The position numbers and the translations under genes are program-made. 64,000 nt of DNA from Tolypothrix sp. PCC 7910. Lineage in GTDB: Bacteria > Cyanobacteriota > Cyanobacteriia > Cyanobacteriales > Nostocaceae. The notes below the pieces were generated by a model, which worked only from the letters and a program-made list of their open reading frames with translations, ran no database searches and was not told where the DNA came from. The stretch lies in assembly GCF_011769525.1 (NCBI RefSeq), contig NZ_CP050440.1, positions 4,217,501 through 4,281,500 on the forward strand, given 5' to 3'. Shown one piece after another: positions 9,386 through 18,072 of this stretch. Numbering within the stretch: the stretch's first letter is position 1; the number at the start of each line of letters is the position of its first letter.

Positions 9386-11938
9386 TTAAATGTTACACTT
9401 TACAAGTCGCAACGCGAAAGAAGAAGAGTCATAAACTACCCCTACCCACCCTCCTTCATTACTCCAAACCCCCCCCTTTACTACGGGTAACGGTAGGCTG
9501 CCCCTACCATAAGTTGGGTCTTCTTTTATACGTTTCAGCAGTTCGTCATAACTAACAAAGCCGACTCCTCTGCCACCCGTTTCTTCGTCACTAGTTTTTT
9601 TGTCATAATACCATCCTACTGCCGTGGCAAACCGATAATAATTTTCCACATCTTTGTCATTCCGCTCTTCTGGCTTTATATCCAGCCGATTTCCGGTGCT
9701 AATCCATATTGCCTTTTGCACACTAAAGCCAAAACGTTTATCTGAATTAACCCAAAGCTGGTCTATTTTTTGTAAGTTTGGACAAGAAAAATTATTAATA
9801 GAGTCAATATCTAAATACTCATCTTTTTCTCTTTTAGCAATATTGAGCATGAGTTGATATGTTTGCAGATCAGCTGCTCGCCAATTTTCAGCTTTCAAAG
9901 AGTATTCAATTTGAGCATATAAATGTTGGGTAAGAGATTTTTCTACCCGTTCTCTCAATTCTGCTGCTGTGGTATTGGTTGAGAGTAAATTAATTAAACC
10001 TCGATGAATGGCTTCAATATCTTTGGTTGTGAGCAATTGGTTACTTTTTGTAAATGGACTAGTTTGCTCTGGGTAACGATTAAGAATTTCAAATGCTGAT
10101 TTATAAGATTCTCTAGCTTTATTTATTTCCTTTCGATGCGCTAGTAAATCACCTTGAACTTTATTAGCCAAAACTTTAATTTGTAACCATTCTCTAGAAG
10201 TAAGAAAATTTTTATCTGACTCTAAAATCTTTTGACTTGCTTTAATCTCTGTTTCAGCTTCCTCCCATTCTTCAAGTTGCTGATATGCTTGAGACATGGA
10301 AGTAAATAGCATTGCTTTTTTTAATTCAGGACTTTTAATTTCGTAAGATAAACCTATTTGTTCCCTCGCTATACTGGCTGAGGATGATTTGCCTTTCTGA
10401 TAAAGTTCTTCACTCAGTTTGGATAATTGTGACACATATTTAGTATTCTCTCGGATATCTTGAATATCCTTACCTGCCCAAATTATAGAAATTGCTGCTC
10501 CCAATAAAGTTAGTACTAAAACAAATGAACCAATGCTAATACGTTTTTGAGCTTTCTGATTTGCTTCAGCTAGTTTCTGGTTTGCTTCAGCAAGTGTCAG
10601 ATTTCTTTTCTCAGCTGCTTCTTTATCCTGTCTTTCTCTTTCTAAAGCAGCTTCTTTTTCCTTAGCTACAATTTCTTCTTGAATCTCTTGCTCTTTACTC
10701 GCCGCTAAGAACTGCCTATCTTGATAACTTAAACTCTTATCCCTCGCCCATGCTTCTGCTTCTTCTAAAGCCTTTCCCCGCAATAATCGTGATGTATCTT
10801 TTCCCTCAGAAGCTACCCAAAAGCGAAAATTCTCTGAATATGGGCGTAGATTTTTTAATTGATTATCTACCCAATTTTGATTAAAAACTTCTTGATATAT
10901 GGCATTATAAACTCTTAAATTATTTTGCTGCCTAAAAACTAATCCTGAAAGCTGTAACTCACTTTGTTCTAAAGTATCATCGGCTATAATCTCAGATTGT
11001 TCATCCCTCAATCTAATTTGCTGATACAGTTCTAGTAAATAGCCAGCGCGTTGTTCATCGCGCAAAATTCGAGCTTGAATTGTGCGTAAATGTTCAGGCT
11101 CATCTTGCGATTCCCAATTTTCAATAATCCGCGATTTTACTACCTGCTCAACAGTAAGAGGAATTTCTTGCAAAGATTCTTCAATCATCAACTGACAGAT
11201 TTTTTGCGTCAGAAATGGTTGTCCTCCTGTCCAATATAAAATTTCCTCCATGACTGCTTGAGGATGAGAAAATCTCCCTGACATCCCCCTAGCTAACGGC
11301 TCAATTTCATGCAATTGAAAACCAGTCAAAGAGATAGCTTGACCAATATTAAAGGGAGTGCGTTGTTTATCCTCAATTAAATTGCTAGGTGATGCGACTC
11401 CCAACAAACAAAAAGTCAGGCGGTTATATTCAGGATTATCAACCCGCTTGTTATAACAGGCGCGAATCAGTGCAAAAAAATCATCGGTAGGAAATTTAAG
11501 GCTGAGTACACTATCAATTTCATCAATAAAAATAACAATATTTTCTTTAACTTCGACCAGTAATATTTCTTCTAAAAACTTCCGAAATCTCGTCACCAGG
11601 GAATTTAATTGATTAGCTTCCCACCACTCACCAAAATCTACATCTAAGTCAAAAGTTTCAATTAAATTATCAATTAAATCTGCATACCATTGTTCCGGCG
11701 GTACATTTTGAATCCCCCCAGCCGAAAGGTCAATTGCTGCACATTGTACACCTTCTTCTCTGAGCCTTTGCATGGTACGCACACGCAAGCTAGACTTTCC
11801 GCTTTGTCGGGAGTTCAATACATAACAAAACTTTCCTGCTTTTAATCCTGCATACAAATCACTGTCAGCTTGGCGTGTAACGTAGGTGCTGGCATTTTCC
11901 GGTAAACTTCCAGAGAATATATATTGGTCATTTGTCAT
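9386..11938 (-). CDS. Module I sensor-like protein: AAA_35 ATPase-coiled coil-TM-helical-GUN4
   Basis: 850 residues. N-terminal AAA_35/STAND-like ATPase (about 5-360): P-loop-like NSRQSGKSS at 42-50 and Walker B IVIFIDEIDS at 133-142. Then a Glu/Lys/Ala-rich coiled coil (about 410-465), one transmembrane helix (about 470-490), a helical TPR-like stretch, and a GUN4 domain from about 683 (NWRAADLQTYQLML, CPNLQKIDQLWV, RFGFSVQKAIW). GUN4 domains bind Mg-protoporphyrin and related tetrapyrroles, so this end may sense pigments or porphyrins (inference). It lies 200 bp downstream of the CHAT-ATPase gene on the same strand, and that order recurs in module II. The ATG is within an ATGACAA repeat (11929-11953). 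Confidence 0.87.
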   Translation of the reverse strand: MTNDQYIFSGSLPENASTYVTRQADSDLYAGLKAGKFCYVLNSRQSGKSSLRVRTMQRLREEGVQCAAIDLSAGGIQNVPPEQWYADLIDNLIETFDLDVDFGEWWEANQLNSLVTRFRKFLEEILLVEVKENIVIFIDEIDSVLSLKFPTDDFFALIRACYNKRVDNPEYNRLTFCLLGVASPSNLIEDKQRTPFNIGQAISLTGFQLHEIEPLARGMSGRFSHPQAVMEEILYWTGGQPFLTQKICQLMIEESLQEIPLTVEQVVKSRIIENWESQDEPEHLRTIQARILRDEQRAGYLLELYQQIRLRDEQSEIIADDTLEQSELQLSGLVFRQQNNLRVYNAIYQEVFNQNWVDNQLKNLRPYSENFRFWVASEGKDTSRLLRGKALEEAEAWARDKSLSYQDRQFLAASKEQEIQEEIVAKEKEAALERERQDKEAAEKRNLTLAEANQKLAEANQKAQKRISIGSFVLVLTLLGAAISIIWAGKDIQDIRENTKYVSQLSKLSEELYQKGKSSSASIAREQIGLSYEIKSPELKKAMLFTSMSQAYQQLEEWEEAETEIKASQKILESDKNFLTSREWLQIKVLANKVQGDLLAHRKEINKARESYKSAFEILNRYPEQTSPFTKSNQLLTTKDIEAIHRGLINLLSTNTTAAELRERVEKSLTQHLYAQIEYSLKAENWRAADLQTYQLMLNIAKREKDEYLDIDSINNFSCPNLQKIDQLWVNSDKRFGFSVQKAIWISTGNRLDIKPEERNDKDVENYYRFATAVGWYYDKKTSDEETGGRGVGFVSYDELLKRIKEDPTYGRGSLPLPVVKGGVWSNEGGWVGVVYDSSSFALRLVKCNI

Positions 11939-11966
11939 TTGTCATTTGTCATTGGATTTAGCTTTT

Positions 11967-12101
11967 GTAGGGTGTGTTATGGACTTTAGTCCTAACGCAC
12001 CGAAAATCTCTAATGGTAAGAGTAAGAGTGGAGTACAATACATTTTACAAAATTAATAAAATCTCGGATGGTGCGTTAGCCTGCGGCGTAACACACCCTA
12101 C
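11967..12101. repeat. Element A relative between the two module I genes
   Basis: It begins GTAGGGTGTGTTATGG and ends GCGTAACACACCCTAC, with internal TCCTAACGCACC and GGTGCGTTAGCC. The ends pair with each other and with internal copies, as in element A, but the core differs. It almost fills the 200-bp gap between the CHAT-ATPase and ATPase-GUN4 genes and could form a hairpin in the mRNA. Confidence 0.75.
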
Positions 12102-12138
12102 AAAAGTGAGTGGGATAAGCATTGAATTTAAGTTGATA

Positions 12139-13740
12139 TTATCCTAAACGCACTGCGAAATACTGACGATATAATTCATAACTGGGAACACAATCATTAC
12201 CTGAAAGTTTTACCAATCCTAAACTATGTAACTTGAATGCAATCTCAGTATCTAACCTAACGGGCGCATTTGCCGTTACCACTTGTTTATACCCTAACTC
12301 AAGCAGCGAATTATGTTGTAAATGCCATAATTGCTGTCGCAAATGGTCGCTAAAAATTCCCTGTTCTGTTGGTGCAAGTTGCAAAAGTTCTTCTATAGTA
12401 GCTTGGGGATTTTGCAGGTAAGCTACTGCTTGCTGGATTAAATCAGGGTGTCCTCCTACTAACTTCATCAATTCGCTTAAAGCTTGTGTTTCTAACTTAT
12501 CTGTTAATTCGTATTGCTGGGCAAGCAATTCTACTTGTTGGAGATTAAATTCAGATAGTTCAATTGGTAATCCCACATTAAATGGTGAATGATTAGTATC
12601 TAAAGTGGGATATGATTCTGTGGAATGAACTACAACTAATCGCAGTTTCTTCCAGAGATTACCAATTTTATCTCCTTGTTTAGCTGCTTCATACCATCCC
12701 CGCAGTAATAAACAGAATGAGGGGAAAATATCTGGATATGCAAACAGTCGCTCAAAATTATCGATAGCTAAAACTAAAGGATTGTCACTAGCAGCTAATA
12801 AATATTTTTGAAAATAGCGAGTACAGTTTTTATTTAATCCAAAAACATCTTGCCAATATTTATCTAATTGGGGTTCTAGTTCTAGGCTATCGGCAACATC
12901 AACACATAACCATTGTAAAAATGTTTTTGCGTCAGCTAGAATCTCACTATCAGCTAGTTTTAAATCTAATTTTGCTGTTCGATAACCTTGCTGTCTCCCA
13001 TGATTAAGGATTTTCTCTAACAGCAATGTTTTGCCCATTCTCTGCGGCGACCTAATGCGAATTAACGCCCCATTTTGCAAAATTGCCTCATAACATTTTG
13101 CTTCAATTGGTGGTCTTTCTACATATATTGTTGTTGCCTCTGCTGCAGAATTTAATGATGCTGTATCTGATTTAGTGACTAATTTAGGTGTGAGATTTTC
13201 TGCTATCCCAGCTACACGAATTAAGCTACAACCTAACTTATAAGCAAACTCATAACCTTTATCTGCGCCTAGCGCATCATAAAAACCTACTGCAAATTCA
13301 ATAGCTGCTTTATCACCTATTCTCTGACTCATGCCCACAACATAATTAATATATCTTGCTATTTCTCCAGCTTGATATTGAGAAAAACAGGCATTGAGTA
13401 CAACACATTCTACTTGGTCAGCAAATAATTGAAATAACCCAGCTAAAGCTTCCCCATCAACTAATTTAATTTGACCAGACTCATCTTCAAATACTAAACC
13501 TTCTTCTCCAGTTCCATGCCCAGAAAAGTGAATAATCTGTGGTTCGTATTCTAAAATAGCTCTGTGTATATCTCTATAGCGTATTGCTTCGGCTGTAGCT
13601 ATGAAATATTGGTCACGATTCTTTGACCTTTTCAATCCTTCCTTAATTTCGCGCATCTCTTCACCCAAACGCAATGGATTGGTATCTCTAGGATTTGCGG
13701 ATAAAAGCAGGATTTTCCGAGTTTGATTATAATCGCTCAT
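12139..13740 (-). CDS. Module I effector-like protein: CHAT protease-AAA_35 ATPase
   Basis: 533 residues. The N-terminal ~185 residues are a CHAT (caspase-HetF-associated) domain with the probable catalytic dyad His75 (HFSGHG) and Cys118 (LNACFS). An AAA_35-type ATPase follows: SPQRMGKTLL at 231-240 as P-loop and LVLAIDNFE at 322-330 as Walker B. The usual Asp-Glu of Walker B is Asp-Asn here, so hydrolysis may be weak or lost. The C-terminal helical and winged-helix-like part is alignable by eye with module II (SPFNVG, EDF/SEFN, GGHPDL, FSDHLR). There is no membrane segment. It is first in a two-gene arrangement with the ATPase-GUN4 gene. Predicted role: regulated protease in a conflict or signalling pathway (inference). 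Confidence 0.87.
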   Translation of the reverse strand: MSDYNQTRKILLLSANPRDTNPLRLGEEMREIKEGLKRSKNRDQYFIATAEAIRYRDIHRAILEYEPQIIHFSGHGTGEEGLVFEDESGQIKLVDGEALAGLFQLFADQVECVVLNACFSQYQAGEIARYINYVVGMSQRIGDKAAIEFAVGFYDALGADKGYEFAYKLGCSLIRVAGIAENLTPKLVTKSDTASLNSAAEATTIYVERPPIEAKCYEAILQNGALIRIRSPQRMGKTLLLEKILNHGRQQGYRTAKLDLKLADSEILADAKTFLQWLCVDVADSLELEPQLDKYWQDVFGLNKNCTRYFQKYLLAASDNPLVLAIDNFERLFAYPDIFPSFCLLLRGWYEAAKQGDKIGNLWKKLRLVVVHSTESYPTLDTNHSPFNVGLPIELSEFNLQQVELLAQQYELTDKLETQALSELMKLVGGHPDLIQQAVAYLQNPQATIEELLQLAPTEQGIFSDHLRQQLWHLQHNSLLELGYKQVVTANAPVRLDTEIAFKLHSLGLVKLSGNDCVPSYELYRQYFAVRLG

Positions 13741-14109
13741 TATGCAATTTGCACCGGATAAGCCTAAAAATTAGGCTAAACTGGCAGATATCTACATTTT
13801 GAGTATGCGGTTTTTCGGAATCTATGACAAGCAGGCTGGAATATGAAAATATAGAGATATATTAGGATATGTATTTGATTTGTGAAAAGATACCATAGAT
13901 GCGTTACGCTGTCGCTAACGCATCCTACAGCACCTCATTTTGTCTAAATATTTAATAGGAATTCAATCCTTTTCCCTTTCCCCTTTCCCCCAATTCCTTA
14001 AGATTCTCTTAAATCGGCAACCTGTCGTCAGGAGGAAGTGAGACTGTTACAGGTATGTTATTAATAATTTTGATATTTTAATCAGATTAGTTATTAAGTT
14101 TTCATTTAT
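13741..14109. other. Intergenic gap with a hairpin repeat
   Basis: Divergent gap between the CHAT gene and the lipid kinase. It holds a GATGCGTTACGCTGTCGCTAACGCATCC hairpin at about 13898-13925, a family also seen at 27194-27222, 36420-36448 and 59241-59268. The rest is AT-rich with a short C/T-rich stretch. Promoters for both genes should lie here, but none is distinct. Confidence 0.5.
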
Positions 14110-15078
14110 ATGAAGCGTTCCGCCTGTCTTATTTTTAATCCTGTTGCTGGTCAGGGAGACTCAGAACAAGAACTCAATCAAATTCGTGCATTATTAGAAC
14201 CAGAAATCGATTTAGATGTTTACTTCACTACGGAAGAAGTTGGTGCTGATAAACTGGCGCAGGAAGCAGTGGCGCGTGGTGTAGATGAAATTATTGCTTC
14301 TGGAGGTGATGGGACTCTCTCGGCGGCGGCGGCAGCTGTAGTTAATACGGGGATTCCTTTAGGGATTATTTCACGAGGGACAGCGAACGCCTTTGCCACA
14401 GCTTTAGGGATTGCTGACACCATTGAAGCAGCTTGTGAGAATATCTTGCAAGGCGCAACTCGCAATGTAGATATAGCTTACTGCAACGATTTACCAATGG
14501 TATTGCTGGTAGGCGTGGGTTTTGAAGCGGAAACCGTAGAAAAGGCAGACAGAGAAGCCAAAAATCGCTTTGGAATTATGGCTTATGTTCTCGCGGGACT
14601 TCAGCAATTGCGGGATTTTGAAACTTTTGATGTGGAAATTGAGACAGAAGACAAAATCATCAAAACTAGTGCGGCGGCTGTGACAGTAGCGAATGCTGCA
14701 CCGCCAACTTCCGTGTTAGCGCAAGGGCCAGCCGGGATTATTTATGATGATGGATTACTGGATTTAACGATTGTAGCTCCTGTAAATAAAGCAGGTGCGA
14801 TCGCAGCTACATATCACCTCTTTCAAACTGCTTCTGCAGGTCATCCAGTGGAACGTGATGACATTGGCTACCTCCGCGCCAAACAATTTAAAATCACCAC
14901 AGAACCACCACAAAAAGTTGTCTTAGATGGCGAAATCATCGGCACAACCCCAATTGAAGTGAAATGCGTCCCCGGCGGTTTGACACTTTTTGTCCCCCAA
15001 GTAGAAGAAGAAGTACCAGTTGAGAAGTTAGATGGACTACCCAATTTGGTAATTGAGATGAAAGAATCGGGAGATTAG
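14110..15078 (+). CDS. YegS/DagK-type lipid kinase
   Basis: 322 residues. The N-terminal DAGK catalytic fold shows FNPVAGQG (9-16) and the nucleotide-binding GGDGTL motif at 65-70, followed by GIPLGIISRGTANAFA, where the family has its P-G-T-x-N-D/A-F-A loop. The C-terminal beta domain ends in VVLDGEIIGTTPIEVKCVPGGL. Members of the YegS/BmrU family phosphorylate diacylglycerol or related lipids at the membrane surface. It is followed on the same strand by a metallophosphoesterase after 161 bp of repeats. Substrate is not decided by sequence. Confidence 0.93.
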   Translation: MKRSACLIFNPVAGQGDSEQELNQIRALLEPEIDLDVYFTTEEVGADKLAQEAVARGVDEIIASGGDGTLSAAAAAVVNTGIPLGIISRGTANAFATALGIADTIEAACENILQGATRNVDIAYCNDLPMVLLVGVGFEAETVEKADREAKNRFGIMAYVLAGLQQLRDFETFDVEIETEDKIIKTSAAAVTVANAAPPTSVLAQGPAGIIYDDGLLDLTIVAPVNKAGAIAATYHLFQTASAGHPVERDDIGYLRAKQFKITTEPPQKVVLDGEIIGTTPIEVKCVPGGLTLFVPQVEEEVPVEKLDGLPNLVIEMKESGD

Positions 15079-15216
15079 GGGACTGGGGACTGGGGATTGG
15101 GGACTGGGGACTGGGGACTGGGGAGATGAGGAGTATGAGGGAGAAATCCCCATTACCAATTACCAATTACCCCTTCCCCATGCCCAATGCCCAATGCCCC
15201 ATGCCCCATGCCCCAT
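15079..15216. repeat. STRR arrays (CCCCART and GCCCCAT types)
   Basis: Runs of GGGGACT/GGGGATT heptamers (15078-15125), then CCAATTA and CCCCATG iterations up to 15219. They are typical of Nostocales intergenic DNA. They end just before a strong ribosome site for the next gene. Confidence 0.85.
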
Positions 15217-15224
15217 GCCCACTT

Positions 15225-15230
15225 GAGGAG
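15225..15230 (+). promoter_or_regulatory. Ribosome binding site deciding a TTG start
   Basis: GAGGAG lies 9 bases before the TTG at 15240. No ATG or GTG is better placed, and the protein after TTG is collinear with a complete metallophosphoesterase. Confidence 0.75.
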
Positions 15231-15239
15231 TAAAATCTA

Positions 15240-16802
15240 TTGAAACTAGTTTCTGATCCGGCGATCGCAAAAAAAATTAGTAAGATGCAGCAACGGGTAA
15301 AATGGCAAGACCCGTTAATTTTGGAACGCGGGATTGACCAAACTCGTTTGGTTCTGGATGATGGTCACGCGGATGATGGGGAATTTTCGTTTTTGGTTGT
15401 GGGTGATAGTGGTTCCGGGACGCACAAGGGACATGATCCCCAAAGACGGGTGGCGGAATTGATGTTACCCCACCATGATGAATGTCGTTTTATGTTGCAT
15501 ACTGGCGATGTGATTTATTTGGTGGGGTCGAGGGAGTACTATCAACAAAACTTTATTCAGCCTTACCGAGAGTTTCTTGTCGGGGGAGAACAGCCGAGAA
15601 AAATTCCCTATGACAAAATGGTTTTCCAGTTGCCGATTTTACCTGTACCGGGAAATCATGATTACTATAATCTGCCAATTTTATTTGGCTTAGCTTCGGT
15701 GACTACATTACCCATTCGTCGCTTGTTAAAATCGCGGCTGGATTTAGATGTAGGTTTGTATGGTTCTGGAACGGGTGAAGCTTACGCCAGAGCATTTTTA
15801 GATTATCTCTGCGGTATTCAATCTCCAGTAGATTTAGCTAATCATTTAGATAAATATTACACTGCAAATACAGATAGCGGTCGCTGTCTCTCTTACCAGC
15901 CAGGAAGCTTTACTCGCTTGCCAAATCGCTATTATACGTTTCGCTATGGTGGTATAGATTTCTTTGCACTGGATTCTAATACATTTAACGATCCGCCACC
16001 ACTGCCTAATACTCAAGAAGGCAATAGCGATCGCAAAATTTTAGAGAAACGCCGCGCTAGTTTAGAACAAGAAAAGCAGCAAATTACAGCCACCTCAGCG
16101 CTGCTAAGTCCTAGCAATCCCAAGGATGCGGAACAATTAGACGATTTACAAGTCAAACTCACCCAAATTGAAGAAATTATTGTTGATATTGAAAAGCAGC
16201 TAGACAGTAACAAAATAGTACTGACTGATATTGAACAGCTAGACTGGCTAAGGCAAAAGCTAATTGAATCCTGGCACAACAAAGAAGTGCGCGGCAGAAT
16301 AATTTATTTTCATCATCCCCCCTACGTGACTGAAGCGACAAAATGGCAACAAGCGCAAACTTTAGCGGTGCGTACCCGTTTGCGTGGGGTGTTAGATGCA
16401 GTAGCAGAAAAATTAGGTTTTCTAACTGAAGGTCGTCCTTTAGTAGATTTAGTCATTAACGGTCACGCCCATTGTCTAGAATATCTGCAAACCGCAGACA
16501 CTGGACACGCTGATTCGCATATTCCCTGGATTGTTTGCGGTGGTAGCGGTTTTAGTTTGCGTCGTCAACGGGAAGAAGGGCCGGAGGTGCGGGAAATGAT
16601 GGCGGATGGCGAGAAATTAGTAGCGCGATCGCAGCTGTTCATCGGACGCAGCGGCCAGGGTTTCAACAAACACAGACCTTACTCTTGTTTGCGAATTGAT
16701 GTTAAAGGCGAAGGCCAGCCTAAATTTATTGTCCGGCCTTTAGTGGCTGAATGGTATCAGCGACAATGGTGCGATCGCGAAATTGAACCATTTGAGATTT
16801 AG
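15240..16802 (+). CDS. Calcineurin-like metallophosphoesterase
   Basis: 520 residues from a TTG start backed by GAGGAG. The five blocks of the metallophosphoesterase fold are visible: VVGDSG (Asp56), HTGDVIY (Asp90), GNHDYY (138-143), FHHPPYV near 357, and NGHAHCLEY (407-415). Together they form the dinuclear metal site. Between blocks three and four lies an inserted charged coiled coil (about 258-340) not needed for the core fold. No signal peptide or membrane segment is seen, so it is likely cytoplasmic. The substrate (phosphoprotein, nucleotide or phospholipid) cannot be told. Its TAG overlaps the stop of the convergent GDSL gene by four bases. Confidence 0.9.
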   Translation: MKLVSDPAIAKKISKMQQRVKWQDPLILERGIDQTRLVLDDGHADDGEFSFLVVGDSGSGTHKGHDPQRRVAELMLPHHDECRFMLHTGDVIYLVGSREYYQQNFIQPYREFLVGGEQPRKIPYDKMVFQLPILPVPGNHDYYNLPILFGLASVTTLPIRRLLKSRLDLDVGLYGSGTGEAYARAFLDYLCGIQSPVDLANHLDKYYTANTDSGRCLSYQPGSFTRLPNRYYTFRYGGIDFFALDSNTFNDPPPLPNTQEGNSDRKILEKRRASLEQEKQQITATSALLSPSNPKDAEQLDDLQVKLTQIEEIIVDIEKQLDSNKIVLTDIEQLDWLRQKLIESWHNKEVRGRIIYFHHPPYVTEATKWQQAQTLAVRTRLRGVLDAVAEKLGFLTEGRPLVDLVINGHAHCLEYLQTADTGHADSHIPWIVCGGSGFSLRRQREEGPEVREMMADGEKLVARSQLFIGRSGQGFNKHRPYSCLRIDVKGEGQPKFIVRPLVAEWYQRQWCDREIEPFEI

Positions 16803-17689
16803 CGCTTGGATAAGATGGCTAAAGCTGCATCCGCGATTAATTTATTGGTCTTGGTTGTGAAATGTACTTGATCCCAAAATACATACTCATCTGGATTGGT
16901 AGATTCTACCAGGGAGCTAGCTTGAGTGGTGTTTGTAAAGCCAAATTTTTGCGGATGTGCGATCGCGTCATCCACAACAGACTTGACATCGAACAACATT
17001 AAATTAATTTTGTCTTCAAAAGTATAAGCAATTTCTTGCAAAGATGCGTTATGTTTCTCTACTAATTGACTCACTAAATGGGAATTTGTAATCTGATTAA
17101 CTTCTGGTGCTAGAGGCGTTTTACCAATATCAATTACGTTTACTAACAAAATATTTCTGGCACCTGATGCAGTTAAATTTTGTATTGCTGTGGAAATATT
17201 GGCGATAGTAGTAATAGTGTCGCTATATTTAGGAATACCATTTACAAATGGAGTATAATCCGCAGCACCAGCCGAGATAACATATAGTGCATTTGGCTGA
17301 CTATGTGGCTTGCGGCTGAGATATAAGTCTATTTGTTGTTGCAATCCTGGCAAATTTGGTAAATCAGGAATCACAGCCGGAAATAAATTTTCTGTACCTG
17401 TAGTTGCACCGCCAACTGCAAAATTTATCCCGTGATTGCTTGAGCTATTTTCTGTACTTAATTGTATGCTTAATTTTAAACTTTCTGCGAGATAGTCAAT
17501 CCACAGCAGGCCATTAGAAAATCGCCCATGATAGTTGGGAGGTGCGGCTAGAACACCGCCAGTAATATTGAAAGCATTGCCAATATCAGAATAACTATCG
17601 CCAAAAATGTAAAGATTGCTGAAGTGTTTTAGCTCTGAATTGTGGAATTGCTGTGTCATATCTATGAAATACTTCCTGATAATCAACAT
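16799..17689 (-). CDS. GDSL/SGNH-family lipase or esterase
   Basis: 296 residues from ATG 17689; an internal ATG at 17659 is also possible. Block I is LYIFGDSYSDIGN with nucleophile Ser32, followed by GRFSNGLLWIDYLAE as in the lipase-like plant/bacterial GDSL branch. Block V is FWDQVHFT with Asp273 and His276 completing the triad. The oxyanion Gly/Asn probably lie in AVGGATTG and SAGAADY, where the usual Asn of block III is replaced by Ala-Asp in this read of the motif. There is no clear signal peptide. It hydrolyses an ester of unknown kind. It is convergent with the metallophosphoesterase, sharing stop-codon bases. Confidence 0.88.
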   Translation of the reverse strand: MLIIRKYFIDMTQQFHNSELKHFSNLYIFGDSYSDIGNAFNITGGVLAAPPNYHGRFSNGLLWIDYLAESLKLSIQLSTENSSSNHGINFAVGGATTGTENLFPAVIPDLPNLPGLQQQIDLYLSRKPHSQPNALYVISAGAADYTPFVNGIPKYSDTITTIANISTAIQNLTASGARNILLVNVIDIGKTPLAPEVNQITNSHLVSQLVEKHNASLQEIAYTFEDKINLMLFDVKSVVDDAIAHPQKFGFTNTTQASSLVESTNPDEYVFWDQVHFTTKTNKLIADAALAILSKR

Positions 17690-17775
17690 AATTGCGATAC
17701 AGGTATAGCATAGAAATTTTAAAAATAGGTTTATTAGCGGAGAATGCTGATTTTTGGCTATTAGAAACCAATGAT

Positions 17776-17923
17776 GCAGGGTGTGTTACTGCTATGAAAG
17801 GATTTGGAGCAAAGAGACAATGAAATTTAGCCGTAACGCACCATCCATGCGGCGGTGCGTTAGGCGCTAAGATAGTTCTTTCGTGATCAATCATCTTGGA
17901 AATGAGCGCCTAACACACCCTAC
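17776..17923. repeat. Element A, full copy
   Basis: A 148-bp double-hairpin element with the same order of blocks as 6744-6891: GGGTGTGTTA, GCCGTAACGCACCATC, GGTGCGTTAGGCGCT, AGCGCCTAACACACCCTAC. It lies in the 17690-18072 gap; the remaining ~150 bp before the giant kinase show only AT-rich DNA. Confidence 0.85.
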
Positions 17924-18072
17924 ATTTATTTTATTGGTACTTTATAAATAACTCTTAAACTTATTGAATAATTGGCAGACTAACTTATATTTTTTACTTG
18001 CTATAGTTATTTATCCCGCTTCCACGGGAAATCTAGATATATAAAAATCATGATATAAACAGGGAAAATATT

